Shown here in pieces: positions 6,781-14,357 of a DNA stretch of 64,000 bases; position 1 is the stretch's first letter, and every line of letters starts with the position of its first letter. A program made the position numbers and the translations under genes. The notes beneath the pieces were generated by a model that worked only from the letters and a program-made list of their open reading frames with translations, made no database searches and had not been told where the DNA came from. Origin of the DNA: CAYGZQ01 sp964354375 [NCBI: uncultured Planctomycetota bacterium] (GTDB lineage: Bacteria > JAJVIF01 > JAPKYR01); NCBI GenBank assembly GCA_964354375.1, contig CAYGZQ010000013.1, positions 1-64,000 on the forward strand, in the 5' to 3' direction.

Positions 6781-7569
6781 ATGGCTGAGACGCTCTACAT
6801 AGCCGGCAACATTGTGTTCGGGTACGTCCCCGACAAACTTGTGCTCGACCGAGTGGATTTCCATGTCGAGGCCGGCGAGCTTGTCGGGCTGATCGGGCCG
6901 AACGGCGCCGGTAAGAGCACTCTTCTGAAGCTTCTCGCCGGACTTCACGTGCCGAGGTCGGGCGAGATCAGGTTCGAAGGGTACCCGCTGAAACGGTATT
7001 CACCGAGACAGCTAGCGAGGAGGGTCGCCTATCTCCCCCAGGAGGACGAGATACATTACCCGTTCACGGTGGGGGAGGTAGTGATGCTGGGACGTTGGCC
7101 GCACAGCGGAGGGTCGTTTTTCGATAGCCCGAGGGACAGGCTGGCGGCGTCCAGGGCAATGGACAGGGTGGGCGTGTCGGAATGGGCGGGACGTGTTGTG
7201 ACGGAGCTTTCCGGGGGGGAGCGCGCGCGGGTGATGCTGGCGAAAGCTGTCGCGACCGAGCCCGCCTGCCTCCTTCTGGATGAGCCCGCCGCCGAGCTGG
7301 ACCTGAAATATCGTACGGACGCGTATCTATTATTAAGATCGCTTGCCGATGAAGGGATAGGGGTTGTGGTTGTCGCGCACGACGTGGGGTCGGTGGCGAG
7401 ATGGTCTGACCGTCTGACGCTTCTCTCGGGTGGTCGCGTCGTTGCCGACGGCCCTCCGGGAGAGGTCATGGCCGAGAGCGTGCTGGAAAGGGCGTACGGC
7501 ATCGGCGTGAAGGTGATCGCGGACGGGAAGGATCGCGCTGTGTTCGCGAGGGGGGGTGAGGAGGGATGA
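6781..7569 (+). CDS. btuD: B12 ABC transporter ATP-binding protein BtuD-like
   Basis: ATPase of the corrinoid importer, about 262 residues, of the FecE/BtuD class. Visible motifs are Walker A GPNGAGKST, Q-loop LPQED, signature LSGGERARV, Walker B CLLLDEPAAELD and the H-loop VVAHD. I start at ATG 6781 (MAETLY). An in-frame ATG at 6763 lies inside the REP element and would only add REP-derived residues. Neither start has a clear SD, so the REP copy may affect translation of this gene relative to btuF. The gene overlaps the permease start by ATGA (7566-7569), preceded by GAGGAGGG. Confidence 0.87.
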   Translation: MAETLYIAGNIVFGYVPDKLVLDRVDFHVEAGELVGLIGPNGAGKSTLLKLLAGLHVPRSGEIRFEGYPLKRYSPRQLARRVAYLPQEDEIHYPFTVGEVVMLGRWPHSGGSFFDSPRDRLAASRAMDRVGVSEWAGRVVTELSGGERARVMLAKAVATEPACLLLDEPAAELDLKYRTDAYLLLRSLADEGIGVVVVAHDVGSVARWSDRLTLLSGGRVVADGPPGEVMAESVLERAYGIGVKVIADGKDRAVFARGGEEG

Positions 7570-8603
7570 AAGAGTCGGCAGGGGCGATCAGGGCGCTTAC
7601 CCCCGCCAGGTTCTGGGGCTGGATGCTTGTGTTCGGGGCGTTTGCGGCGTTGTGCGTGGTCATCGCCCCGATGTTCGGCTCGGTGAATATCAGCTTCGCG
7701 CGGGCGCTCGATTTTTCGATCCCCCTGTTGAACAACCCGGACAGGCAAATACTCTTCGCGACGCGCCTTCCCCGGATCGTGCTCGCGCTCGTGACCGGCG
7801 CGTCGCTTGCGCTGAGCGGGGCCGCCCTGCAGGCGCTCCTCAAGAACCCGCTCGCGAGCCCGTTCACTCTCGGGGTTGCGTCCGGAGGAACGCTCGGGGC
7901 GGCACTGGTGATTTTCCTGGGAGTGGGGGGCGCGATGCTGGTGCCCGGCACCGTTGCCGGCTCATTCGTCTTCAGCCTCGGCACCCTTGCCCTCGTGTGG
8001 GCGCTTGCCTACCGCCGCGGCAGGCTTCCCACCGGAACCCTGCTTCTCGCCGGCGTCAGCGTGAATTTCCTCTTCGCCGCCGCGGTGCTCCTGCTCCAGT
8101 ACCTGAGCGATTTCGAGCAGAACATGGCGCTGATCCGATGGATGATGGGGTCCCTGGACACGGTGGGTTATGCGCCGGTCTGGGGGATACTCCCGGTTCT
8201 CGTCATCGCGGGGATCGCGCTTTTCGTGTGCGCAAGGGCGTTCAATCTCCTGGCGCTTGGAGATGAAGCCGCGCGGACGGCGGGTGTGGACCTGGAGTTG
8301 CTGGAGGTGGTCGGATTCCTTGCGTCGGGTCTTCTCGCGGGAGCCGCGGTAAGCCAGGTGGGTCCGATAGGATTCGTGGGGCTGATAGTGCCGCACGCGG
8401 TGAGGATGATGGTGGGTCCGGACTACCGTCTCGTGCTGCCGGGAAGCCTGCTGGTGGGTGCAGGTTTCTTGGTGTTGTGCGACCTTGTGAGCAGGACGGC
8501 ATTGGGAGGGACCGAGCTTCCGCCCGGAATCATAACAGCGTTGCTGGGAGCGCCATTTTTCCTCTGGCTCCTGAAAACGAAATCGTCAGAGGTGTTTGTG
8601 TAG
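7566..8603 (+). CDS. btuC: B12 ABC transporter permease BtuC-like
   Basis: Inner-membrane permease of the FecCD/BtuC family, 345 residues with about ten hydrophobic segments. The family hallmarks RLPRIVLALVTGASLALSG and ALLKNPLASPFTLGVASG near the N-terminus and the coupling-helix region GPIGFVGLIVPHAVR are all present. It is translationally coupled to the ATPase gene. The TAG stop codon is part of the next REP-like element. With btuF and btuD it forms a complete importer under riboswitch control. The outer-membrane receptor BtuB is not in this window. Confidence 0.9.
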   Translation: MKESAGAIRALTPARFWGWMLVFGAFAALCVVIAPMFGSVNISFARALDFSIPLLNNPDRQILFATRLPRIVLALVTGASLALSGAALQALLKNPLASPFTLGVASGGTLGAALVIFLGVGGAMLVPGTVAGSFVFSLGTLALVWALAYRRGRLPTGTLLLAGVSVNFLFAAAVLLLQYLSDFEQNMALIRWMMGSLDTVGYAPVWGILPVLVIAGIALFVCARAFNLLALGDEAARTAGVDLELLEVVGFLASGLLAGAAVSQVGPIGFVGLIVPHAVRMMVGPDYRLVLPGSLLVGAGFLVLCDLVSRTALGGTELPPGIITALLGAPFFLWLLKTKSSEVFV

Positions 8604-8850
8604 CATGCGCATCTTGGGGCTGCGAAAAAGTGCAATTCCGCGCAAGGAGAGCATATAAGGCGTGGCACCCTCAGGCGAGTCCTCGAGCCTGGGGGTGCTG
8701 GACTAATCACCTGAATGCCTCATGAATAAAGGGATTAACAGATTGAACACCCCCAGGCAGAAAGCCTGCGTGCGCAGTCTTTCTGCCTGAGGGTGCCACC
8801 CGATTCGGCTCGAATTACGTTTTTCAGCAGCCCCGGCTTGCGCTTACTAC
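8599..8850. repeat. REP-like element copy 2, interrupted by a MITE
   Basis: TGTAGCATGCGCATCTT at 8599-8615 is the normal left arm; GGCTTGCGCTTACTAC at 8835-8850 is a diverged right arm. Between them lies a 219-bp element with its own terminal inverted repeats. TAG of the left arm is the btuC stop codon. Confidence 0.65.
8616..8834. mobile_element. MITE-like element with nested hairpins
   Basis: The left end GGGGCTGCGAAAAAGTGC and the reverse complement of the right end, GGGGCTGCTGAAAAACG, match with one gap and small changes. Inside are GTGGCACCCTCAGGC (8662) paired with GCCTGAGGGTGCCAC (8785), GCCTGGGGGTGCT (8687) paired with AACACCCCCAGGC (8746), and AGGCAGAAAG paired with CTTTCTGCCT (8755-8788). 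It has no coding capacity. Similar ends occur at 5378 and 11317. Non-autonomous transposon is the best reading. Confidence 0.6.
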
Positions 8851-8854
8851 TGTT

Positions 8855-11179
8855 TCACACTTCCGCGAGGATCTGGTCTATGTTGTTGTCGTCGAAATCG
8901 TCGTCATCGGACCCGCCGACGTCGACGCCGGACGCAATCACGGGATTGACCTCGAACTGGGCGATGTCGTCCCCCTCACCGTTGATTGAGCTCAGGATCT
9001 TCCGGCAGGCTGAATAGATGATCTCGCGAGGCTTGGACCCGTTCTTCGGACCCACGAGACCCATCTCCTCCATCTGCTCCATTACGCGACGGGCCTTGGG
9101 GTAGCCCATCCCGAGCCTGGTCTGAAGCATACTGGTGGACGCTTCCCCTTCGGCAAGGAAAACCTTCAGAGCGCTCTTGAAGAGCTCGGCCTCCTGGGAG
9201 AAAAACTCGGATGGATCGGCGGGTGCGTCCTTCCGACGGGACGGGCCGTGCTCGGCGGTGACATCCTCGTCGTACTCCGGCGTTCCCTGCTGCGAGAGTA
9301 CTCGCACGATGCGCCTGATCTCGTCGTCATCGACATAGACCCCCTGGGCGCGCGTCGGCGACTCGGCGTCGATCGGCTTGAACAGCATGTCTCCGTTGCC
9401 CAGAAGGTTCTCGGCGCCCTTGTGATCGAGGATCGTGCGCGAGTCGATCTGCGACGCGACATTGAAAGCGATACGGGCCGGGATGTTCGCCTTGATGTTT
9501 CCGGTGATGATTTTCACGCTCGGACGCTGCGTGGCGAGAATCAGATGAATGCCGACCGCGCGCGCGAGCTGGGTGAGGGCCGTGATGCAGGTCTCGATCT
9601 CGTAGCCCTCCTGCGCCATCAGGTCCGACATCTCGTCGATTACGATGACGATGAAAGGCATGCGCTCGTCGGGAGGCACCGTGCGGTTAAAAATCTGAAT
9701 ATTCCTGGACTGGGCCGCTTTCAGCTTGCGGTACCGCGTGCGCATCTCCTGGATGGACCATCTCAGCGCGTTGATGGCGTCGTTGATCTCGTTTACCACC
9801 GGCGTCAGAAGATGAGGAAGCCCCTCGTAGAAGCCGAACTCGACCATCTTGGGGTCGATGAGAATCAGCTTGAGCTGGTCGGGAGTGAGTCGGAAAAGCA
9901 GGCTCATGATGATGCCGTGGAGGCAGACCGACTTGCCGCTGCCGGTCTGACCCGCGACCAGGAGATGGGGCATTTTGCCGAGGTCGGCGAGCACCGGCTG
10001 GTTGTTGAGGTTCTTGGCGAGGGCCATGGTGAGAGGCGCCCTGGCCTTCTGCCACTCCGGAGTGCCGACGAGCTCTCTCAGGCGAACCAGGTTCGTGCGG
10101 CTGTTGGGGAACTCGATGCCGACCGCGGTTTTGCCCGGGATCGGGGCCTCGACCCTCACGCGCTTGGCGGGAAGGGTGTAGGCGATGTCCTTCTCCATCC
10201 CTTCGATTTGCTTTACGCGTATACCTTCTCCCAGGACCACCTCCACCCTCGTAACCGCCGGACCCGTGATGACGTCGCAAACCTGGCATGGGATACCGAA
10301 CGTATCAAGGGTCTTGACTATGCGCTGGGCTGCGAACTCGCGGAATGCGTCATCCATCACCGGCTCGGACGGCGGGTCGAGAAGATCCATCGGAGGGAGC
10401 TTGTAGAGTCTCGGCTTGGGCAGCGGAGCGGGCTCGTCCAGTGAAAGCTCGAGCTGGCTCCCCGGCGGCGCGACCTGTTGAGGTGGAGGAGCCTCCTCGC
10501 TGACCGGGGACGGTTGAGGAACCGGAACTTCGACTTCCGCGGCTATCTCCGGCGGGAGCGTCTCCACATCGCTAGCCGAGGCATAGGCGAGCTTCGGTCG
10601 CGCGGGAATAGGTCGCGGCCGGACCGCGATCTTCGTCAGCGCCTTCCAGGCCGAGATCAGCACTGCCTTGGGACTGAGTCTCAGTATGACAAACGTCATG
10701 ACGACGAGCAGAACGAGGGACACTGCGACGGCGGAATCGCCGACGAGCAGCCTCAGAAGCCTCCCGGCGAGAAGTCCGATCCAGCCGGTCATGTCGCGCG
10801 CTTTGAGGTCCCAGTAGAAAACCCTCGAGTACATCGCGTTTTCCCACGCAGCCAGGATCAGCGGTATGGACCAGAACGCAAGCCTTGTGAGCCTTGCGGC
10901 GAACGGGATTTTCCCGGCTGCGAGGAGATGGACGGTGCCGGTGACGAGGGCGACGGCGATGAGCCACGCTCCGACCTCGCCGAGGAGCGGCCTTATGAGA
11001 ATGATCAGTGTCTCCCCGACCAGTCCTCCACGTCCGCTGAGTCCGAGGATGTAGACGATGGTGAGGGCAAGGACGATTATGCCCCAGGCCTCGAACGCGA
11101 TGATTTTCTTGAGTGCCGCGCGAGGATCGGGGGCGGAATCAAGGAAATCGAGGTTGGGTGAGTGTTTCTTGTCCGGCAT
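8855..11179 (-). CDS. ftsK: DNA translocase FtsK/SpoIIIE
   Basis: A septal DNA pump that clears chromosomes during division and activates Xer recombination. The 774-residue protein has about four N-terminal membrane helices (within residues 25-185), a Pro/Glu-rich linker (about 200-260), the motor domain with Walker A AGQTGSGKS (about residue 411) and Walker B VIVIDE (about 511), the family segment LATQRPSVKIITGNIKAN, and a C-terminal winged-helix gamma domain (FKSALKVFLAEGEAS to MEEMGLVG) expected to read the orientation sequences. I start at ATG (MPDKKHSP). A GTG seven codons upstream is also in frame. Neither has a strong SD. Confidence 0.95.
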   Translation of the reverse strand: MPDKKHSPNLDFLDSAPDPRAALKKIIAFEAWGIIVLALTIVYILGLSGRGGLVGETLIILIRPLLGEVGAWLIAVALVTGTVHLLAAGKIPFAARLTRLAFWSIPLILAAWENAMYSRVFYWDLKARDMTGWIGLLAGRLLRLLVGDSAVAVSLVLLVVMTFVILRLSPKAVLISAWKALTKIAVRPRPIPARPKLAYASASDVETLPPEIAAEVEVPVPQPSPVSEEAPPPQQVAPPGSQLELSLDEPAPLPKPRLYKLPPMDLLDPPSEPVMDDAFREFAAQRIVKTLDTFGIPCQVCDVITGPAVTRVEVVLGEGIRVKQIEGMEKDIAYTLPAKRVRVEAPIPGKTAVGIEFPNSRTNLVRLRELVGTPEWQKARAPLTMALAKNLNNQPVLADLGKMPHLLVAGQTGSGKSVCLHGIIMSLLFRLTPDQLKLILIDPKMVEFGFYEGLPHLLTPVVNEINDAINALRWSIQEMRTRYRKLKAAQSRNIQIFNRTVPPDERMPFIVIVIDEMSDLMAQEGYEIETCITALTQLARAVGIHLILATQRPSVKIITGNIKANIPARIAFNVASQIDSRTILDHKGAENLLGNGDMLFKPIDAESPTRAQGVYVDDDEIRRIVRVLSQQGTPEYDEDVTAEHGPSRRKDAPADPSEFFSQEAELFKSALKVFLAEGEASTSMLQTRLGMGYPKARRVMEQMEEMGLVGPKNGSKPREIIYSACRKILSSINGEGDDIAQFEVNPVIASGVDVGGSDDDDFDDNNIDQILAEV

Positions 11180-11249
11180 GCAACACCCGCGCCGGGACAC
11201 ACCGCCGGCGCATTAATAGAATCAAGTGCGACTTAATTTTCCTGAACCC

Positions 11250-11317
11250 GCAGCATGCGTCCCCGGCGCATGGTTCTCAGGCTCTCATGTGCTTTGTGAA
11301 GCACCATGCAGAGGATG
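11250..11317. repeat. REP-like element, copy 3 (truncated right arm)
   Basis: The left arm GCAGCATGCGTCCCC plus GGCGCATGGTTCTC is followed by a right arm GAAGCACCATGCAGAGG that breaks off at 11317, where a MITE-end-like sequence GGGGCCGTTGAAAAAG begins. AGTCCGATT (11331-11339) and AATCGGACT (11415-11423) form an inverted pair downstream. Confidence 0.6.
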
Positions 11318-11483
11318 GGGCCGTTGAAAAAGTCCGATTTGCAGGGGTACGGCATACCGTGCTTCCACTTATACTGCAAGGGCGTTGGGCAATGTCCTGG
11401 TCTTTGTCAAATTTAATCGGACTGAAAGGATATTAAATCGTGCGGGCCGGCCCAAGGACCTGCCCGACGCGTGAGGTTTAGCC

Positions 11484-11957
11484 ATGGTTAAACGCTACTC
11501 GATTTCAGCACTGGTATGTATGGCTCTGATTCTCGGGCTCTCGGTTCCTGCGTGGGCTCAGGAGCAGGAAGCCTGGTCTATGGGCGGCGGATACTGGACG
11601 CTTCCCAATGTGGATGACCAGGACGGCGCAATAAGCACTTCCGGAATGTACGCGTGCGCGATCATGCACAGCGCAGAGTACCAGGTCGAGTTCGACTATG
11701 CGTTCGGCGACACGAAGTTCTACGCACTGGCGGCGGATTACCTCTATCCGCTGACCGAAGGAGCGGATTATTTCGGCGGAAGCGCCTTTCTCGGCGCAGG
11801 CTACACGTATTTCTCGGCGGACGATCTCGACAACGAGTCGGGATTCAATGTTTTGCTGGGCGCAGGTGTCGGCAACAAGCTCTCGGGCACTCTCAGGTAC
11901 GACTTCCTTGCGTCGGACCAGGAGCTTTTCACTCTTGGCGTGTCGTACAGTTTCTAA
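11484..11957 (+). CDS. Small outer-membrane beta-barrel protein
   Basis: A 157-residue secreted protein with a Sec signal peptide (cleavage near PAWAQ, about residue 27) and alternating hydrophobic strands ending in a C-terminal aromatic (LGVSYSF), the mark of an outer-membrane barrel recognised by the BAM machinery. Length fits an eight-stranded barrel. It is a paralogue of the next gene: both contain an ADYLYP/ADYLYY strand and a YDFL/HDFL strand before the final F.GLSYSF. Function is unknown. Confidence 0.75.
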   Translation: MVKRYSISALVCMALILGLSVPAWAQEQEAWSMGGGYWTLPNVDDQDGAISTSGMYACAIMHSAEYQVEFDYAFGDTKFYALAADYLYPLTEGADYFGGSAFLGAGYTYFSADDLDNESGFNVLLGAGVGNKLSGTLRYDFLASDQELFTLGVSYSF

Positions 11958-12016
11958 GGACATCGGGAAAATCCGAAGCGACGGCCCTGGATAGGAATCT
12001 GCCGGTCAACACGAAA

Positions 12017-12508
12017 ATGAGAGCAACAAAGACACTGATGACGGCGATGCTGGCGGCCTTCGCGATCGCAGCGATGCCGTCTCCCGCGCACGCTCAGGAC
12101 CTGGGGCTGATGCCCTCGAGCCTGGGACGGTTCTCGGTCGGCGCCGGAGCGTACCAGGCTCCCGGTGGCGAAAAGAGCTCCAGCGGGGTGTATGGCCTGG
12201 CCAGGTTTGAAATATCCCAATTCGAATTTGAAATCGATTATGGTCTGTCCGATCAGGATTTCTTTCTCGGAGCCGCAGATTACCTCTACTACATACCGAT
12301 GGCTCAGGGCATCACCGGTACGGAGGCGGCGATAGGGGGTGGGATTACGTTTGTGAATGACGATCCCTCGCTTGATGAGTCGAAATTCGGCCCGAACCTC
12401 CTGGCGCAGATTCGATTCATGGATTCGTATGCCGTCCAGCTTCGCCATGACTTCCTCGGCGGCAGCGCCAACCTGTGGACCTTCGGGCTGAGCTATTCAT
12501 TCAACTGA
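12017..12508 (+). CDS. Small outer-membrane beta-barrel protein, paralogue
   Basis: A 163-residue protein with signal peptide (PSPAHAQ, cleavage about residue 27). It shares the strand pattern of the gene just upstream (FEIDYGLSDQDFFLGAADYLYY and a C-terminal FGLSYSFN). The start ATG 12017 follows the upstream stop by 59 nt with no strong SD. The pair probably arose by tandem duplication and may be co-transcribed. The protein ends in Phe-Asn and not Phe, which is less typical for a barrel. Confidence 0.75.
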   Translation: MRATKTLMTAMLAAFAIAAMPSPAHAQDLGLMPSSLGRFSVGAGAYQAPGGEKSSSGVYGLARFEISQFEFEIDYGLSDQDFFLGAADYLYYIPMAQGITGTEAAIGGGITFVNDDPSLDESKFGPNLLAQIRFMDSYAVQLRHDFLGGSANLWTFGLSYSFN

Positions 12509-12571
12509 GTGAGACGGAAAAGACGCAAGCCTCCTTTCCTGAATAAAGTCCACCCACCCTCATCCTCCTCC

Positions 12572-12599
12572 CGACGACCCGCCCACCGGCGGGTCGTCG
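12572..12599 (+). terminator. Strong hairpin after the barrel pair
   Basis: CGACGACCCGCC (12572-12583) pairs perfectly with GGCGGGTCGTCG (12588-12599), a 12-bp stem with a 4-nt loop. No T-run follows; a REP copy begins a few bases later. Confidence 0.6.
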
Positions 12600-12602
12600 A
12601 CT

Positions 12603-12632
12603 ATGTAGCATGCGCATCTTGCGCATGCTACG
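12603..12632. repeat. REP-like element, copy 4 (short form)
   Basis: TGTAGCATGCGCATC joined directly to TTGCGCATGCTACG: both outer arms without the GGTTCTT half, so a minimal palindrome. It lies between the barrel genes and the TolC-like gene. Confidence 0.75.
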
Positions 12633-12662
12633 TTCGATGCGCATGCAGCGGTTTTGGCAAGC

Positions 12663-12671
12663 TGGTATACT
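12663..12671 (+). promoter_or_regulatory. Extended -10 promoter of the TolC-like gene
   Basis: TGGTATACT: an extended -10 (TGn) plus TATACT at 12666-12671, 50 nt before the start codon. No clear -35. Confidence 0.45.
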
Positions 12672-12720
12672 TCCCGCGGATTCCGGGCAATGGGGAGTAT
12701 TCCGACCGGGAGGATGCCGG

Positions 12721-14211
12721 ATGGTCGAGACGCGAAATCTGAAAAAGCCGGGGAAAGCCGTCCTGATAGTCAATATCCTTGCGGTGTTTCTGTTGATTCC
12801 CGCATTCCTTGTATCCACCGCGAGAGCGGATGAGCAGGAGTCCGGCTCGACGACTGGCCAGATACCGGCGGGATTCGGCGGTGTCGAGCTGTCGGCGCAG
12901 CCGGGGAGTGTGTCCTCCGACCTGCTTCAGGGAGAAGCCGGGATTCCGCAGACGCTTACGATGGAATCGGCTGTGGAATGGGCGCTTGGGCATAACAGGG
13001 AGATTGCCCGACTGACGCTGGAGATCGATGCTGCCCAGGCTGCGGTGCGCGGAAGCCGACTTCTGTACATGCCCTCGCTCGACATCGGGGGCAGGTCGAT
13101 GAGCGTAGGCCCTGCCGGTACGGTTGAAATCCCCGTACCTCTCGGGGGGAACCCGATAGAGATCCAGACGAGCACCACGGACGTAACCAACACGATTTCG
13201 ATGACCTTGTCGCAGCCGGTGTACACATTCGGCTCGTTCTCGCTTGCCGGGAGGGCCGCGAGTCTGGGTCTGGACCAGGCGCGCCTGAATCTGGCCAGAG
13301 CTCGGCAGACGGTGAGAAACGACACAGAGGAAGCGTTTTTGAGAGCCGCGCTGGCGCAGGCGATGGTGGGGGTGAGGGAGCAGGCCGTCGCCACGGCCGA
13401 GGAGCGGCTAAGGATCGCGCAGGTGAGGTTCGACGCCGGGGAGGCGGCGCGATTCGAGGTCCTGAGGGCCGAGGTGGGGGTCGCGACGTCGCGTCAGGAC
13501 CTCCTCCAGGCGCAGACATTGTCGGAGCTCGCCATGAGCGTTCTGGTACAGAAAATGGGTTTGCCGACCGGCACGACGATCAATATCGAGCCCCCGGACG
13601 CGGAAGAAGTGGACGCGGTCGCGCCCGGATTCACCCTCGATGAGGCATGGCAGACCGCCCTTGACAACAGAATGGATTTAAAGGCGCTGGAGCTCGCGGT
13701 GGAGCTGTCGGAAGTCGGCGCGCTTTCTCAGCGGAACCGTCCGATGCTCGCGTTCCAGGGAAACTACTCGAGGTCCGATCGGGCGTCGATGTTCACCAAC
13801 AAGGAGAGCTGGAGCGTCATATTGAATTTCACATATCGGTTCTACGATTTCGGTCGATCGCGCGCGTCCATGGAGGAAGGCTGGGCGAAGAGGGATGCAC
13901 TGAGGGCACAGGTTGAGGACATTCGGACCCTTGTCGGGCTGGAGGTGGAGAGCGCGTACAAGTCGCTGATGACCTCGCTCGAGAGGATCGAGGTGGCGCG
14001 AGCGACATTGGAATCGGCGCGAGAGGCTGTGCGAATCGCGGAGTTGGGCTACTCGGAGGGCGTGATCACCTACATTGACTACCAGGATGCGGACCTGGGA
14101 TACCGTCAGGCGGAGACGCTCCATCTGCAGGCGGTGTACGAATACCTGACGGCGGTCAGCGGGCTGAGGGCTGCAATGGGGGTAGATGATTTTCCGATGC
14201 AGGCGCAGTGA
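12721..14211 (+). CDS. TolC-family outer-membrane efflux protein
   Basis: An outer-membrane channel that joins inner-membrane exporters to the outside. The 496-residue protein has a signal peptide (ending near STARADE, about residue 38). It then shows the duplicated TolC pattern: long coiled helices (GHNREIARLTLEIDAAQAA; DQARLNLARARQTVRNDTEE; DLKALELAVELSEVG; ARATLESAREAVRIAELGY) alternating with short barrel strands (NTISMTLSQPVYTFG; SWSVILNFTYRFYDFG). ATG 12721 has GGGAGG at 7 nt. The longer frame upstream is only translated REP sequence. No partner pump or membrane-fusion gene is adjacent. A lipoprotein operon follows. Confidence 0.88.
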   Translation: MVETRNLKKPGKAVLIVNILAVFLLIPAFLVSTARADEQESGSTTGQIPAGFGGVELSAQPGSVSSDLLQGEAGIPQTLTMESAVEWALGHNREIARLTLEIDAAQAAVRGSRLLYMPSLDIGGRSMSVGPAGTVEIPVPLGGNPIEIQTSTTDVTNTISMTLSQPVYTFGSFSLAGRAASLGLDQARLNLARARQTVRNDTEEAFLRAALAQAMVGVREQAVATAEERLRIAQVRFDAGEAARFEVLRAEVGVATSRQDLLQAQTLSELAMSVLVQKMGLPTGTTINIEPPDAEEVDAVAPGFTLDEAWQTALDNRMDLKALELAVELSEVGALSQRNRPMLAFQGNYSRSDRASMFTNKESWSVILNFTYRFYDFGRSRASMEEGWAKRDALRAQVEDIRTLVGLEVESAYKSLMTSLERIEVARATLESAREAVRIAELGYSEGVITYIDYQDADLGYRQAETLHLQAVYEYLTAVSGLRAAMGVDDFPMQAQ

Positions 14212-14226
14212 GGCGAGCGCGGTCGA

Positions 14227-14240
14227 CCCGCCTCGGCGGG
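14227..14240 (+). terminator. Short hairpin after the TolC-like gene
   Basis: CCCGCC and GGCGGG in close apposition (14227-14240), 15 nt after the stop. Compact and followed by only two T residues, so weak. Confidence 0.35.
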
Positions 14241-14271
14241 TTGCATCGTACGCGAAACAGTGCTATAAATC

Positions 14272-14280
14272 TGCTATAAT
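14272..14280 (+). promoter_or_regulatory. Extended -10 promoter of the lipoprotein operon
   Basis: TGCTATAAT at 14272-14280 gives a consensus extended -10; a second near-match TGCTATAAA lies just upstream at 14261. It is 78 nt before the start at 14358. Confidence 0.5.
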
Positions 14281-14357
14281 TTGATGTAAGAGCGATTTCG
14301 GGTGTGGTCTGGAGAGGCCCGGGCGGGTTGATCATTCCTTTGGAGGTTCGTTCCGGA

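Noticed and set aside
9248-10444. 398-codon plus-strand frame opposite ftsK
   Set aside because: It is an antisense shadow of the FtsK motor; the product is Arg/Asp/Leu-rich low-complexity and the ftsK frame has all expected motifs.
12610-12720. N-terminal extension of the TolC-like protein
   Set aside because: The extension translates REP sequence (MRILRML...) and the promoter. A good SD precedes ATG 12721.
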